Assembly (NCBI RefSeq): GCF_022437945.1
Contig: NZ_CP092535.1
Span: 1,922,001 to 1,986,000 of the forward strand
Source of the DNA: Nocardioides sp. TF02-7
GTDB lineage: Bacteria; Actinomycetota; Actinomycetes; Propionibacteriales; Nocardioidaceae
DNA length: 64,000 nt
Direction of reading: 5' to 3'
The notes beneath the pieces were generated by a model. That model was not told the DNA's origin and ran no database searches. It saw only the letters and a list, made by a program, of their open reading frames with translations. A program made the translations under genes and the position numbers. Positions 40,640 to 50,619 of this stretch are shown piece by piece (position 1 is the stretch's first letter; each line of letters starts with the position of its first letter).

Positions 40640-42253
40640 GTGACCGAGCTCCCTCCCGACCAGCGCCAGCCCGAGATGCCGCCGACCCGGTGGGGCGACC
40701 CGGCCCACGCCGCCCCGCTGCCCGACGCGGTCCGCGACCTGGTCGGCCTGGTGTTCCCGCTCGCGGAGCGCCCGGCGGAGGACGGCGTGGCGGTGCCTCC
40801 GTCGCGGCTCCCCGTCGCTGTCGTCGACGAGCTGCGCGGGCTGCTCGGGAGCGAGCACGTCCGCCTCGACGACACCCTGCGGCGGCAGCGCACCCGCGGC
40901 CGCTCGACCCCCGACCTGCTCCGGCAGCGTGCCGGCGACCTCGGCGACGCACCGGACCTGGTCGTCCGGCCCGGCTCGCACGAGGAGGTGGCGGCGGTGC
41001 TCGGCCTGGCCGAGCGGCATCGGGTCGCCGTCGTCCCGTTCGGCGGCGGCACCTCGGTGACGGGCGGCCTGGTCGCGCGGCGCGCCGGGCTCGCCGGTGT
41101 GCTCTCGCTCGACCTCGCCCGGATGCGACGGCTGCTCGCGGTCGACCCGGTCTCGGCGACCGCCACCCTCGAGCCCGGGTTGCGAGGACCCGAGGCCGAG
41201 GCGCTGCTCGCCGGTCACGGGCTGATGCTGGGCCACCAGCCGCAGTCGTTCGAGTTCGCCTCGATCGGCGGGTTCGCCGCCACCCGCTCGAGCGGCCAGT
41301 CGAGTGCCGGCCGCGGGCGGTTCGACGCGATGGTCGTCGGCCTCCGCGTGGCGACGCCGCGAGGAGAGGTGCGGCTCGGCACCGCCCCGGCCGACGCCGC
41401 GGGCCCCGACCTGCGCCAGCTCTTCCTCGGCTCGGAGGGCGCGTTCGGGGTGATCACCGAGGTGACGGTGCGGGTGCGGCCGCTCCCCGAGGTGCGCCGC
41501 TACGAGGGGTGGCGCTGGCCGTCGTTCGCCGCGGGCGCCGACGCGATGCGCCTGCTGGCGCAGGCCGACCTCCTGCCGACGGTGCTCCGGCTCTCCGACG
41601 AGGCCGAGACCGCCGTCAACCTGGCGCGGCCCGACGCCATCGGCGGCGGCCAGGACACAGCAGAGGGTGTGGTGGAGGGTGGCTGCCTGATGGTGGTCGG
41701 CCACGAGGGCACGGCGGCCGCGGTCGACCGGCAGGAAGCCGCGGTCGCCGAGGTCCTGCGCGGTGCGGGCGGCACGCCGCTCGGACCGGGACCAGGAGAG
41801 GCGTGGGTGCAGGGCCGGTACGCCGCGCCCTACCTCCGCGACTCGCTGCTCGACGTCGGGGTCCTCGTCGAGACCCTCGAGACGGCGACCTTCTGGTCCG
41901 GCCGCGAGCGCCTCCGCGCCGCGGTGACCGAGGCGCTGGTGGACGCGCTGGGGGAGGGGACGATGGTGCTCTGCCACGTCTCCCACGTCTACGCGACCGG
42001 CTGCTCCCTCTACTTCACCGTCGTCGCGGCGGGCGGCGACGACCCGCTCGAGCGGTGGCGCCGGGCCAAAGCGGCCGCCAACGACGCGATCGTCGCCTGC
42101 GGCGCGTCGATCACCCACCACCACGCGGTCGGCACCGACCACCGTGACTGGCTGCCCGCCGGCATCGGGCCGCTGGGCGTCGACGTCCTCCGCGCGGTCA
42201 AGGCCACGCTCGACCCGGCGGGCATCCTCAACCCCGGGGTGCTGGTCCCGTGA
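40640..42253 (+). CDS. FAD-binding oxidase, alkylglycerone-phosphate-synthase-like
   Basis: Flavoprotein of 537 residues of the PCMH/VAO family. FAD loop VPFGGGTSVTGG, SIGGFAATRSSGQSSAG, and the C-terminal Tyr/His motif THHHAVGTDH are characteristic of alkyl-DHAP synthase. The eukaryotic enzyme makes the ether bond of plasmalogens by swapping the acyl group of acyl-DHAP for a fatty alcohol. In bacteria the role of such homologues is less clear. Neighbours glpD and a lipid kinase fit glycerolipid metabolism. Confidence 0.82.
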   Translation: MTELPPDQRQPEMPPTRWGDPAHAAPLPDAVRDLVGLVFPLAERPAEDGVAVPPSRLPVAVVDELRGLLGSEHVRLDDTLRRQRTRGRSTPDLLRQRAGDLGDAPDLVVRPGSHEEVAAVLGLAERHRVAVVPFGGGTSVTGGLVARRAGLAGVLSLDLARMRRLLAVDPVSATATLEPGLRGPEAEALLAGHGLMLGHQPQSFEFASIGGFAATRSSGQSSAGRGRFDAMVVGLRVATPRGEVRLGTAPADAAGPDLRQLFLGSEGAFGVITEVTVRVRPLPEVRRYEGWRWPSFAAGADAMRLLAQADLLPTVLRLSDEAETAVNLARPDAIGGGQDTAEGVVEGGCLMVVGHEGTAAAVDRQEAAVAEVLRGAGGTPLGPGPGEAWVQGRYAAPYLRDSLLDVGVLVETLETATFWSGRERLRAAVTEALVDALGEGTMVLCHVSHVYATGCSLYFTVVAAGGDDPLERWRRAKAAANDAIVACGASITHHHAVGTDHRDWLPAGIGPLGVDVLRAVKATLDPAGILNPGVLVP

Positions 42254-43200
42254 GCCGGCCGACGGCTCCCGCCCGGCGGTTCGCGCTCCTCGTCAATCCC
42301 GTCGCCGGCGGCGGCGCCGCACCCCGGGTGGCCGTGCCGCTCGCCCGCCGGCTGCGGGAGGCCGGTGCCGACGTCGAGGTCGCCTACACCTCCGGGCCGG
42401 GCGACGCCCGCGACCTGGTGAAGGCCGCGGCGGCCGACGGACGGGTGGTCGTGTCGGTCGGCGGCGACGGGATGCTGTCGTCGGTGGCAGGTGCCGCGGC
42501 CGACGAGGGCGCGGTGCTCGCCGTCGTCCCGGCCGGGCGCGGCAACGACTTCGCACGGATGCTCGGTGTCCCGGAGGAGCCGGACGCCCAGGCCGGCCTG
42601 CTGCTCGGCGGCACGCCGACGCCGGTCGACCTCCTCGCGGTCGCGGTGCCGGGCCGGCCGGCCGTCCTCGTCGCCGGGTCGGCGTACGCCGGTGTCGACG
42701 CCCGGGCCGCCCAGATCGTCGACCGCTCGCGGTGGCTGCCCTCGCGTCTGCAGTACCCGGTGGCCGCCGTCCGTGCCCTCGCCTCCTACCGCCCGGTCGA
42801 CCTCGCGGTGCGGGTGACCGCACCCGACGGACGCATCCGCGAGTCGGAGCACCGGGCGGCGTGCGTCGTGGTCGCCAACTCCCGCTACTACGGCAACGGG
42901 ATGGCCATCGCTCCCGGGGCTGCCGTCGACGACGGCGAGCTCGACGTGGTGGTGGTCGAGGCGGGCTCCCGGCCCGAGCTGATCCGCCGGCTGCCCAAGG
43001 TCTACGACGGCGGGCACGTGGCGCTGCCGCAGGTGACGGTGCTGCGGGGCACCCGGGTCGCGCTCACGGGCACCTACGAGCGCAGCGGCGCGCCGGTGCC
43101 GGCCGGTGCGGACGGCGAGCCGCTGGGCGACCTGCCCGGACGGGGTGCCGAGCCGCTCGAGGTCGAGCTGCGGCCGGGTGCCGTGCGGTTCCTGCGCTGA
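42250..43200 (+). CDS. diacylglycerol-kinase-family lipid kinase
   Basis: Protein of 316 residues. N-terminal LLVNPVAGGG and the nucleotide motif VVSVGGDGMLSSVAGA, then VPAGRGNDFARMLG, define the DAGK catalytic fold (as in DgkB and YegS). It phosphorylates a lipid hydroxyl with ATP. Its start overlaps the AGPS-like stop (GTGA), so they are co-translated. The end is separated by 10 bases from the convergent IclR gene. Confidence 0.9.
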   Translation: MSRPTAPARRFALLVNPVAGGGAAPRVAVPLARRLREAGADVEVAYTSGPGDARDLVKAAAADGRVVVSVGGDGMLSSVAGAAADEGAVLAVVPAGRGNDFARMLGVPEEPDAQAGLLLGGTPTPVDLLAVAVPGRPAVLVAGSAYAGVDARAAQIVDRSRWLPSRLQYPVAAVRALASYRPVDLAVRVTAPDGRIRESEHRAACVVVANSRYYGNGMAIAPGAAVDDGELDVVVVEAGSRPELIRRLPKVYDGGHVALPQVTVLRGTRVALTGTYERSGAPVPAGADGEPLGDLPGRGAEPLEVELRPGAVRFLR

Positions 43201-43210
43201 ACCCGCCGGG

Positions 43211-44004
43211 TCAGCGGGCCATGCTGTTGGCCTGCTCCAGGGTGAGCCGGGCCTTGACGCTCAGCAGCGTCTCGATGATGAGGTCCTGACGACCGTTGTC
43301 GAGGCGGCTGATCGGCACGGCGACGCTGAGCCCGTCGACGGCGGGCCGGGAGAAGGGCAGCGCGACGCCGAAGCACCGCACGCCCACGCACGACTCGTCG
43401 CTCTCGGTGGCGTAGCCGAGACGCTCGGCGTCCTCGATGATCCCGAGCACCTTGTCCTTCTCGACCACCGTGTGCGGGGTGAGCGCCTCGATCTGGTCGG
43501 GCACGAGGGCGGAGCGGGACTCGGCGGGCATCTCGGCCAGGACCGCCCGCCCGAGCGCGGTGGCGTAGGCGGGGAGCCGCCGGCCGACGGGGAGGTGCAT
43601 CCGGAGCGGGTGCACCGACTCGCGCTTGCCGGTGTAGATGATGCTCAGCCCGTCGAGCCGGCCGAGGTTGACCGTCTCCTCGGTGGCCGCGGAGATCTCG
43701 TCCATCGCCGCCTGCGCGCGGGGAGAGGACCGGGTCGCCGGCGAGGTAGGCGGAGCTGACGACGAGCGAACGGAGGCCGAGCCGGTAGACGCTGCCGGTG
43801 GGGTCGGTCTGCAGCCAGCCGCGCTCGGTCATCGTCCGCAGCAGCGCGTGGAGGCTGCTCTTGGGGATGTTGAGCCGCGTCGACAGCTGCAGCTGGGTGC
43901 CGGGGCCGTTGGCGGCGATCTCGTCGAGGAGGTCGAGGGCGCGTGCGGCCGACTTCACCGGTCCCCGCCGTGCCGTTGGCGGGCTTCTCCGTCTGTAGTT
44001 GCAT
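43211..44004 (-). CDS. IclR-family regulator, KdgR-like (two frameshifts)
   Basis: Repressor of about 263 residues, divergent from kduI. The N-terminal winged helix (AARALDLLDEIAANGPGTQL, STRLNIPKSSLHALLRTMTE) is followed by the IclR effector domain (AYATALGRAVLAEM, SDESCVGVRCFGVALPF). Extra bases near 43975 (GGGG) and 43722 (CCCC) break the frame; corrected, the protein is continuous. Start ATG 44004. By analogy with KdgR it should respond to KDG or a related uronate and control the divergent operon; operator-like sites lie at 44066-44168. Confidence 0.87.
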
Positions 44005-44065
44005 CGCATTACCCCGTTCCGAGTGACGCCCGGTGCGCCGTGTTAGATGATGCCACTCTACGCGT

Positions 44066-44083
44066 TGTCCACATATATGGACA
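44066..44083. promoter_or_regulatory. IclR/KdgR-like operator O1
   Basis: TGTCCACATATATGGACA has perfect 6-bp arms and a 6-base spacer. It lies between the divergent iclR (62 bases away) and the kduI -35 element, so it could affect both. Confidence 0.65.
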
Positions 44084-44095
44084 GGTTTCATCCTC

Positions 44096-44124
44096 TTGAC
44101 CGTGACTGCGGTCACGTGTACGGT
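44096..44124 (+). promoter_or_regulatory. kduI operon promoter
   Basis: TTGACC (44096-44101), a 17-base spacer and TACGGT (44119-44124). The predicted start of transcription, near 44131, falls at the edge of operator O2. Confidence 0.55.
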
Positions 44125-44131
44125 CCTCGCT

Positions 44132-44168
44132 AGTTCACATAGACGAACGTAGTTCACAAAGACGAGGA
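44132..44168. promoter_or_regulatory. IclR/KdgR-like operators O2 and O3
   Basis: AGTTCACATAGACGAACG (44132-44149) and AGTTCACAAAGACGAGGA (44151-44168) are tandem, 19 bases apart. The first has GTTC and GAAC arms; in the second only the left arm is kept and the right end doubles as the kduI ribosome-binding site. They lie just downstream of the promoter, where a repressor would block it. Confidence 0.6.
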
Positions 44169-44174
44169 GTACCA

Positions 44175-44993
44175 GTGATCCAGGTCCGATATTCCACAGC
44201 GCCGTCCAGCGCGGAGACGGCCACCACGGCCGAGCTGCGGGACAACTACCTGGTCGAGGACCTGTTCCACGCGGGCGAGGTGCGCGGCGTCTACACCCAC
44301 GACGACCGCCTCGTCGTCGGCGGGGCCGTCCCGGCCGAGGGCCAGCTCGAGCTGCCCGCCTGGACCGACGTGCTCGGCACCGAGCAGCACCTCGCCAACC
44401 GTGAGCTGGGCATCATCAACGTCGGCGGCGCGGGTCACGTGCTCGTCGACGGCGAGAAGTTCGAGCTGAGCCACCTCGACGGCCTCTACGTCGGCCGCGG
44501 CAGCGAGGTGACCTTCGCCGGCGCCGACGCCGCCTTCTACTTCGTGTCCGCGATCGCCCACGCGGCGTACCCGACCACCGTCGTGAAGCACGACGAGGTC
44601 GAGCCGATGGAGATCGGCACCGCCGCCGGCGCCAGCCAGCGCAGGCTGTTCAAGTACGCCTGGGGCTCGGACCTGCAGACCGCCGCGCTGCAGTTCGGCG
44701 TGACCGTGATCTCCGACGGCTCGGTGTGGAACACGATGCCGCCGCACCTGCACGACCGGCGCACCGAGGTCTACATGTACGTCGACCTCGACCCGGAGGC
44801 CCGCGTCTTCCACTTCCTCGGTCAGCCCGGCGCGACCCGCCACCTGGTCGTCTCCGACCGGCAGGCCGTCATCTCCCCGCCGTGGTCGGTGCACGCCGGC
44901 GCCGGCACCGGGTCCTACGCCTTCATCTGGGCGATGACCGGTGAGAACAACGCCTACACCGACCTCTCCGCCGTCGCGCTGGAGGACCTGTGA
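44175..44993 (+). CDS. kduI: 5-dehydro-4-deoxy-D-glucuronate isomerase
   Basis: Zinc isomerase of 272 residues that converts 5-keto-4-deoxyuronate to 2,5-diketo-3-deoxygluconate in pectin and unsaturated uronate breakdown. The cupin metal ligands are His191, His193 and Glu198 (HLHDRRTEVYMY) with His240 (WSVHAGAG). This matches the spacing of the E. coli enzyme. The GTG start follows GAGGAG. It is the first gene of the operon, divergent from iclR; its stop overlaps kduD (GTGA). Intact. Confidence 0.95.
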   Translation: MIQVRYSTAPSSAETATTAELRDNYLVEDLFHAGEVRGVYTHDDRLVVGGAVPAEGQLELPAWTDVLGTEQHLANRELGIINVGGAGHVLVDGEKFELSHLDGLYVGRGSEVTFAGADAAFYFVSAIAHAAYPTTVVKHDEVEPMEIGTAAGASQRRLFKYAWGSDLQTAALQFGVTVISDGSVWNTMPPHLHDRRTEVYMYVDLDPEARVFHFLGQPGATRHLVVSDRQAVISPPWSVHAGAGTGSYAFIWAMTGENNAYTDLSAVALEDL

Positions 44994-45768
44994 CCGGGCT
45001 GCTCGCGGCCGAGAGTCGCTCTCCCTTCGACCTGAGCGGCTGCTCGGCGGTCGTCACCGGTGCCGGGCGCGGCCTCGGCCAGGGGTGGCCCTCGGGCTGG
45101 CCCAGGCCGGCGCCGACCTGGTCCTCCTCGGCCTCCCGGGGAGCCAGACGAACACCGAGAAGATGATCCGCGACCTCGGCCGGGGGGTGGAGGTCGTCGA
45201 CCTCGACGTCTCCGACCACGACGCCATCGCGGGCGTCGCGTCCGAGGTGCTCGCCAGCCACCAGGTCGACATCCTCGTCAACAACGCGGGGATCATCGAC
45301 CGGGTCGACACGGTCGACGTCCCCCGCGAGTCGTGGGAGAAGGTGCTCGACATCAACCTGTCGGGCCTCTTCTACCTCACCCAGGAGTTCGGCCGGCCGA
45401 TGGTCGAGCGCGGCTACGGCAAGATCGTCAGCATCGCCAGCCTGCTCGCGTTCCAGGGCGGCTTCCGGGTCGTGTCCTACGCCGCCAGCAAGCACGGCGT
45501 CGCGGGCATCACCAAGGCGCTGGCCAACGAGTGGGGCCCGCACGGCGTGCAGGTCAACGCGATCGCGCCGGGCTACATGGCCACCGACAACACCACGGCC
45601 CTGCGCGAGGACCCGGAGCGCTCGCGCTCGATCCTCGAGCGGATCCCGGCCGGCCGCTGGGGCCGCCCCGACGACATCGCCGGTGCCGCCGTGTTCCTCG
45701 CCTCCCCGGCCGCCAACTACGTCAACGGTCACGTCCTCGTCGTCGACGGGGGGTGGATGGCTCGCTGA
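44990..45768 (+). CDS. kduD: 2-deoxy-D-gluconate/2,5-diketo-3-deoxygluconate reductase (frameshift)
   Basis: SDR of about 259 residues; reduces 2,5-diketo-3-deoxygluconate to 2-keto-3-deoxygluconate. Cofactor motif TGAGRGLG, VNNAG, Ser in VSIASLLAF and Y-x3-K in SYAASKHG. The GTG overlaps the kduI stop. One G is missing near 45077 (CAGGGGTGG for CAGGGGGTGG); before it the frame reads LLAAESRSPFDLSG, after it VALGLAQAGADL. Position directly after kduI fixes the assignment. Confidence 0.92.
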
Positions 45769-45885
45769 CCCGACCGCTCACCGGTCATTCCGTCTGAACC
45801 ACCTCCGCCGCACCTGCGGCCCGATTGACATCTCGGGACTAACCAACCCGGATCTCCCGGCGTCATCACAGAAAACAGAGGAACG

Positions 45886-46975
45886 ATGATGAAGTTCAAG
45901 TCACGCCCCGCTGCCGCGCTGCTCAGCCTGTCGGTCGCGGCGATCGCCCTCGCGGGCTGCAGCGAGGAGTCGAGCGCCGACAACGACAGCTCCGCCAGCG
46001 CCGGCAACTGCGAGCCCTCCGAGGTCCAGCTCCTCGGCCAGGTCCGGAACGAGTCCAACCCCTACGAGGCGTCGTGGCTCGACGGTGGCGACGCGTTCGC
46101 CGAGTCCGTCGGCCTCACCCAGGAGCGGCTCACCTACGACGGCGACTCCACCAAGCAGCAGGACCAGATCGCGCAGCGCCTCGCGGGCGACACCGAGTGC
46201 CTGGTCATGAACGTCCTGCCCAACGGCGACTCCGACACCCCGCCGATCGTCGAGGGTGCCGAGGAGGCCGGCGTCTACGTCGTCACGCAGTGGAACAAGC
46301 CGGCCGACATGGACCCGACCGAGTACGACTACTGGCTGTCCCACATCACCTACAACGGTGTGGAGTCCGGCAAGCAGATCGGTGACGCGCTGGCCGAGGC
46401 CATCGGCGGCGAGGGCGGCATCATCGCCCTCCAGGGTGTCCTCGACACCGCGGCTGCGAAGGACCGGTTCGCCGGCCTCGAGGAGTCGCTGGCCGCCAAC
46501 CCGGACGTCGAGCTGCTCGACGACCAGACCGCCAACTTCTCCCGTGCCGAGGCGCTCGAGGTCACCAAGACCCTGCTGACCAAGCACGGCGACGACGTCA
46601 AGGGCATCTGGGCCGCCAACGACGACATGGCGCTCGGCGCGCTCGAGGCGCTCCAGCAGGCCGGCCGTGAGGGCGACGTGGCCGTCGTCGGCATCGACGC
46701 CGTCCCGGACGCGCTCACCGCGATCGAGAACGGCAGCATGACCGCCACCGTCTCCAGCGACGGTCCGTGGCAGGGGTGCCGTGGGTCTGGCCATCGGCTA
46801 CTGCGTCGCCACCGGCGAGCTCTCGGTCGACGACATCGCCGACGAGAACCGCGCGTTCTTCGCCGAGCAGTTCCTCATCACCGAGGAGAACGTCGCCGAG
46901 TTCCAGTCGCCGGAGACCGACCCGGCCGACTTCGAGTGCGGCAACGTCTTCAACCGGGTGGCGGGTTCCCTGTAA
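45886..46975 (+). CDS. sugar ABC transporter substrate-binding lipoprotein (frameshift)
   Basis: Binding protein of about 362 residues, RbsB-like (periplasmic-binding fold 4). The lipobox ALAGC ends the signal; the mature form binds ligand outside the membrane. Domain segments IWAANDDMALGALEALQQAG and VAVVGIDAVPDALTAIE are typical of CUT2 binding proteins. One extra G near 46775 breaks the frame. The context suggests a uronate or oligouronide ligand. A 117-base gap upstream holds a possible -35 TTGACA at 45825; the gene may have its own promoter. Confidence 0.88.
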
Positions 46976-47989
46976 TGACCCTGACATCCCCCCGCCGAGG
47001 ACGTCGACGTCGTGACGGCGCGCCCCCAGCCTCGGCGGGGGTGTCGCTCCGGGACGCCGGTCCTCCGATCGCGCTGGTCGTCATCTTCTGCGTGTTCGCG
47101 GCCCTGAGCCCCGAGTTCCGCAGCTTCAGCAACGTCCAGAACATCATGGACGCCGCCGCAGTGCTGGGCGTCGTCACGTGCGGCATCACGTTCGTGCTGA
47201 TGATGGGGTCGATCGACCTCTCGGCACCGGGCGTGATGGGGGCCTCGGCCCTCGCCGTCGCACTGCTCGTGGAGAACAACCGCAACGGCAACGACCTGGG
47301 GCTGCTGGGGGTGGCGATCGCGGTCCTGCTCGCGGCCGGCCTCGGCTGCCTCAGCGGCCTGGCCCTGGTGATGCTCAAGGTGCCGTCGTTCATGACGACC
47401 CTCGGTGTGTCCGCCGTGGGGCTCGGCCTCGCGACGCTGATGTTCAACGGGGTCCAGCCCAACATCAGCGACGCAACCCTGGAGAGCTGGGCCGTCGACC
47501 GGTTCCTCGGCTTCTCCTACCTGACCTGGATCGCCGCGGGCTGCGTGCTCGTCGGCTACCTGATCCAGCGCTACACCCGCCTCGGCCGCTACGCGTTCGC
47601 GATCGGCGGTGCCGAGGAGGTGCTGTCCCCTCTCGGGCGTGAAGGTCGCGCCCTACAAGGTGGTCGTCTTCACCCTGGCCGGCGCCTTCTACGGCCTCGG
47701 TGGCGTGATGGTCACCAGCCAGCTCGGCGCCGGCCTCGTCCAGGCCGGCGACGGCTACGACTTCTCCGCCATCACCGCGGCCGTCGTGGGCGGCACCCTC
47801 CTGACCGGTGGCCGGGGCGGCATCCTCCACTCGGCCGTCGGCGTCCTCCTCATCATGGTGCTGACCAACGGCCTGGTGCAGGTCGGCGTCAGCCCCTACT
47901 GGCAGGGCGGCGTGCAGGGCCTGATCGTCGTCGCCGCGGTCGCCGCCGCGGTCATCCCGCAGCGTCGAAGGAACCAGGTGGTCAAGTGA
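46975..47989 (+). CDS. sugar ABC transporter permease 1 (frameshift)
   Basis: RbsC-type permease of about 337 residues with eight to ten helices. Contains the family motif GSIDLSAPGVMG and the C-terminal GGTLLTGGRGGILHSAVGVL. ATG overlaps the binding-protein stop (TAATG). One extra C near 47627 (GTCCCCTCTC) breaks the frame; the protein otherwise continues to 47989. It forms the membrane channel with the second permease. Confidence 0.9.
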
Positions 47990-49545
47990 GCATCGACCAG
48001 CAGCCGCAGGCCGAGACCACGACGCCGGCCCCCGTGCCGGCGCTCGAGGTCCGCGGTCTCGTCAAGCACTACCCGGGCGTCAAGGCGCTCGACGGTGTCG
48101 ACCTCGTCGTCAAGCAGCACGAGGTGCTCGGCCTGGCCGGCGAGAACGGCGCCGGCAAGTCCACCCTCCTCAAGGCGCTGGTCGGCCTGGTGAAGCCCGA
48201 CCGCGGCGACATCTACGTCCGCGGCGAGAAGGTGCGGCTCCGCAGCGTCGACGACGCGGCCAGCCACGGCATCGGCATGGTCTTCCAGGAGCAGTCGCTG
48301 GTGCCCAACCTCACCGCCGCCGAGAACATCGTGCTCGGCTGCGAGGGGCCGGGCGTCCGGGGCGGCGTCTACCGCTGGGACCGGATGCGCAAGCTGGCCC
48401 AGGAGCAGCTCGACAAGCTCGGGTCGCACATCGACCCGCTCGCGCGCACCGACACGCTCAACTTCGCCGACCGGCAGATGGTCGAGATCGCCAAGGTGCT
48501 GCGCATCGAGCAGCGCAGCCAGCACCCGCCGGTGATCATCCTCGACGAGCCCACCTCGGTGCTGGAGTCGAAGGAGATCGAGACCCTCTTCACCCAGATC
48601 CGGCGGCTGCGCGAGTTCGCCTCGGTGGTCTTCGTGTCGCACCGGCTCGACGAGGTGCTCGACGTCTGCGACCGGGTCGCGGTCCTGCGCAGCGGCCAGT
48701 CGGTCGGCGAGGTGCAGACGGCCGGCGCCGCGCCGGCCGAGCTGCACCGGATGATGATCGGCTCCACCGGGTCCGACGACCACTACCACGAGAACCTGGC
48801 CGAGCGGCCCGCGGAGCCCAAGCCGATGCTCAGCGTCCGCGGCCTGACCGCCAAGACGTTCCGCGACGTCGACCTCGACGTCCATGCCGGCGAGATCGTG
48901 GGCGTCGTGGGTGTCCACGGCTCGGGCCGCGAGGACCTCTGCCGGGCGCTGTTCGGCGCCGAGCCGACGACGGCCGGCGAGATCACCCTCGACGGCAAGA
49001 AGCTCGAGCTCAGCGGCACCCGCGCCGCGTGTGCGGCCGGCATCGGCTACGTGCCGGCCGAGCGCAAGACCGAGGGCATGGTCGGTCCGATGTCGGTGGC
49101 GGAGAACATGACGCTCACCAAGCAGAAGGCGCGGTGCACGGGCCCGCTGGTCTCGCCGAAGAAGCAGGCCACGCTCGTCGACCGCTGGATCGAGCGGCTC
49201 TCCATCCGGACGCCGCACCGCGGCACCGCCATCCAGCGGCTCTCCGGCGGCAACCAGCAGAAGGTCGTCCTCGCCCGGTGGCTGGTCTCGGGCGACGTAC
49301 GCCTGCTGCTGCTCGACCACCCGACCCGCGGCCTCGACATCGGGGCCCGGTCGGAGGTCTACCGCCTGATGCGCGAGCTCGCCAACAGCGGCGTCGCCAC
49401 CGTGCTGCTCGCCGACAGCCTCGAGGAGGCCATCGGCATGTCCGACCGGATCGTCGTGATGAGCGACGGCCGGGTGACCACCGAGGTGGGCTGCCCGTCG
49501 GGCGCGAAGCCGACCCCCCTCGACCTCGTCAAGGAGATGGTCTAG
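47986..49545 (+). CDS. sugar ABC transporter ATP-binding protein (tandem)
   Basis: RbsA-type ATPase of 519 residues with two nucleotide-binding domains. Domain 1 has Walker A GENGAGKST, a degenerate signature FADRQMVEIAK and Walker B VIILDEPTS. Domain 2 has a degenerate Walker A (GVHGSGRED), signature LSGGNQQKVVL and Walker B LLLLDHPTRGLDIGA, where the catalytic Glu is His. Domain 1 is probably the hydrolysing site. GTGA overlap with permease 1. Intact. Confidence 0.93.
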   Translation: MSIDQQPQAETTTPAPVPALEVRGLVKHYPGVKALDGVDLVVKQHEVLGLAGENGAGKSTLLKALVGLVKPDRGDIYVRGEKVRLRSVDDAASHGIGMVFQEQSLVPNLTAAENIVLGCEGPGVRGGVYRWDRMRKLAQEQLDKLGSHIDPLARTDTLNFADRQMVEIAKVLRIEQRSQHPPVIILDEPTSVLESKEIETLFTQIRRLREFASVVFVSHRLDEVLDVCDRVAVLRSGQSVGEVQTAGAAPAELHRMMIGSTGSDDHYHENLAERPAEPKPMLSVRGLTAKTFRDVDLDVHAGEIVGVVGVHGSGREDLCRALFGAEPTTAGEITLDGKKLELSGTRAACAAGIGYVPAERKTEGMVGPMSVAENMTLTKQKARCTGPLVSPKKQATLVDRWIERLSIRTPHRGTAIQRLSGGNQQKVVLARWLVSGDVRLLLLDHPTRGLDIGARSEVYRLMRELANSGVATVLLADSLEEAIGMSDRIVVMSDGRVTTEVGCPSGAKPTPLDLVKEMV

Positions 49546-49547
49546 CC

Positions 49548-50543
49548 GTGTCCACCCCCGTCATCGCCGAGCCGGCGGCGGCCGCTGCCGCCGCCAAGGG
49601 TGGCCCGACCCTCGGGCAGCGGCTCACCTCCTTGATGCCGGTCATCGCGCTGGTGGCGCTCCTCGGAGCGCTCACCATCGCCGACCCGGACTTCTTCACC
49701 CAGCGGAGCCTGACCGCCGCCGCCCGCACCGCGTCACCGCTGATCGTGCTGGCGGCCGGGGCGACGCTGGTCGTCCTCTGCGGCGGCATCGACCTGTCGA
49801 TCGCTGCGTTGGCGTCGCTGTCGACGGTATTCTTCGCCATGTGGCTGCCCGACCTGGGCGGCCTCACCACCTTCGCGGTGATCGGCGTGGCGGCCGCGAT
49901 CGGCGCGGTGCAGGGCATCGCGCACGTCTTCCTGCGGATACCGTCGTTCATCGTGACGCTCGGCGGGATGAGCATCTTCTCCGCCATCGCCCTGGTCGTC
50001 TCCGACGCCGGGCCGATCCGGATCGTCGACCGCGACGCCACCTCGTGGCTCAACATGTACGTCGGCGGCTACATCCCCGTGTCGGTCGTCGTCGCGGTGG
50101 TCGTGGTCGCCGCCATCTCGCTGGTGCTCCGGCTGACCCCGCTGCAGAGCTGGATCACCGCCACGGGCTACTCCGAGTCGGCCGCCCGGCTGGCCGGCAC
50201 CCCGGTCGACCTGGTCAAGATCGGCGCGTTCTGCGTCTCCGGCGCGTGCGCCGGACTCGCGGCGATCATGCTCGTGTCGCGCAACTTCAGCGGCAGCCCG
50301 ACCATGGCCGACAACCTGCTGCTCCCCGCCGTCGCGGCGATCGTCGTCGGCGGCACCGCGATCACCGGCGGCCACGGCAGCGTGTGGCGCAGCCTCGCCG
50401 GTGCGCTCGTCGTGAGCCTGCTCCGCGTGGGCCTCCCGATCGTCGGCGTGCCGTCGGCGTACGAGCAGATCCTGTACGGCGCGATCATCGTCGCGGCCGT
50501 CGCGTTGACCCTCGACCGCTCGAAGGTGCTGATCATCAAGTAA
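49548..50543 (+). CDS. sugar ABC transporter permease 2
   Basis: RbsC-type permease of 331 residues, intact. Motif GGIDLSIAALASLS and C-terminal GGTAITGGHGSVWRSLAGAL. Two different permease genes plus a tandem ATPase point to a heterodimeric CUT2 importer, as in the AraG/XylG-like systems with two membrane subunits. GTG start two bases after the ATPase stop. Confidence 0.92.
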   Translation: MSTPVIAEPAAAAAAAKGGPTLGQRLTSLMPVIALVALLGALTIADPDFFTQRSLTAAARTASPLIVLAAGATLVVLCGGIDLSIAALASLSTVFFAMWLPDLGGLTTFAVIGVAAAIGAVQGIAHVFLRIPSFIVTLGGMSIFSAIALVVSDAGPIRIVDRDATSWLNMYVGGYIPVSVVVAVVVVAAISLVLRLTPLQSWITATGYSESAARLAGTPVDLVKIGAFCVSGACAGLAAIMLVSRNFSGSPTMADNLLLPAVAAIVVGGTAITGGHGSVWRSLAGALVVSLLRVGLPIVGVPSAYEQILYGAIIVAAVALTLDRSKVLIIK

Positions 50544-50619
50544 GCAGCGATCCCACCCGATCCAACATCCCTGTCAACGATCGACACACCCAACGATCCG
50601 ACTGCCAAGGAAAGGCAAC

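Noticed and set aside
45886..49545. Apparent 1,219-residue fusion of binding protein, permease and ATPase
   Set aside because: The three are separate overlapping genes with their own starts and stops; the fusion arises from frameshift errors at 46775 and 47627.
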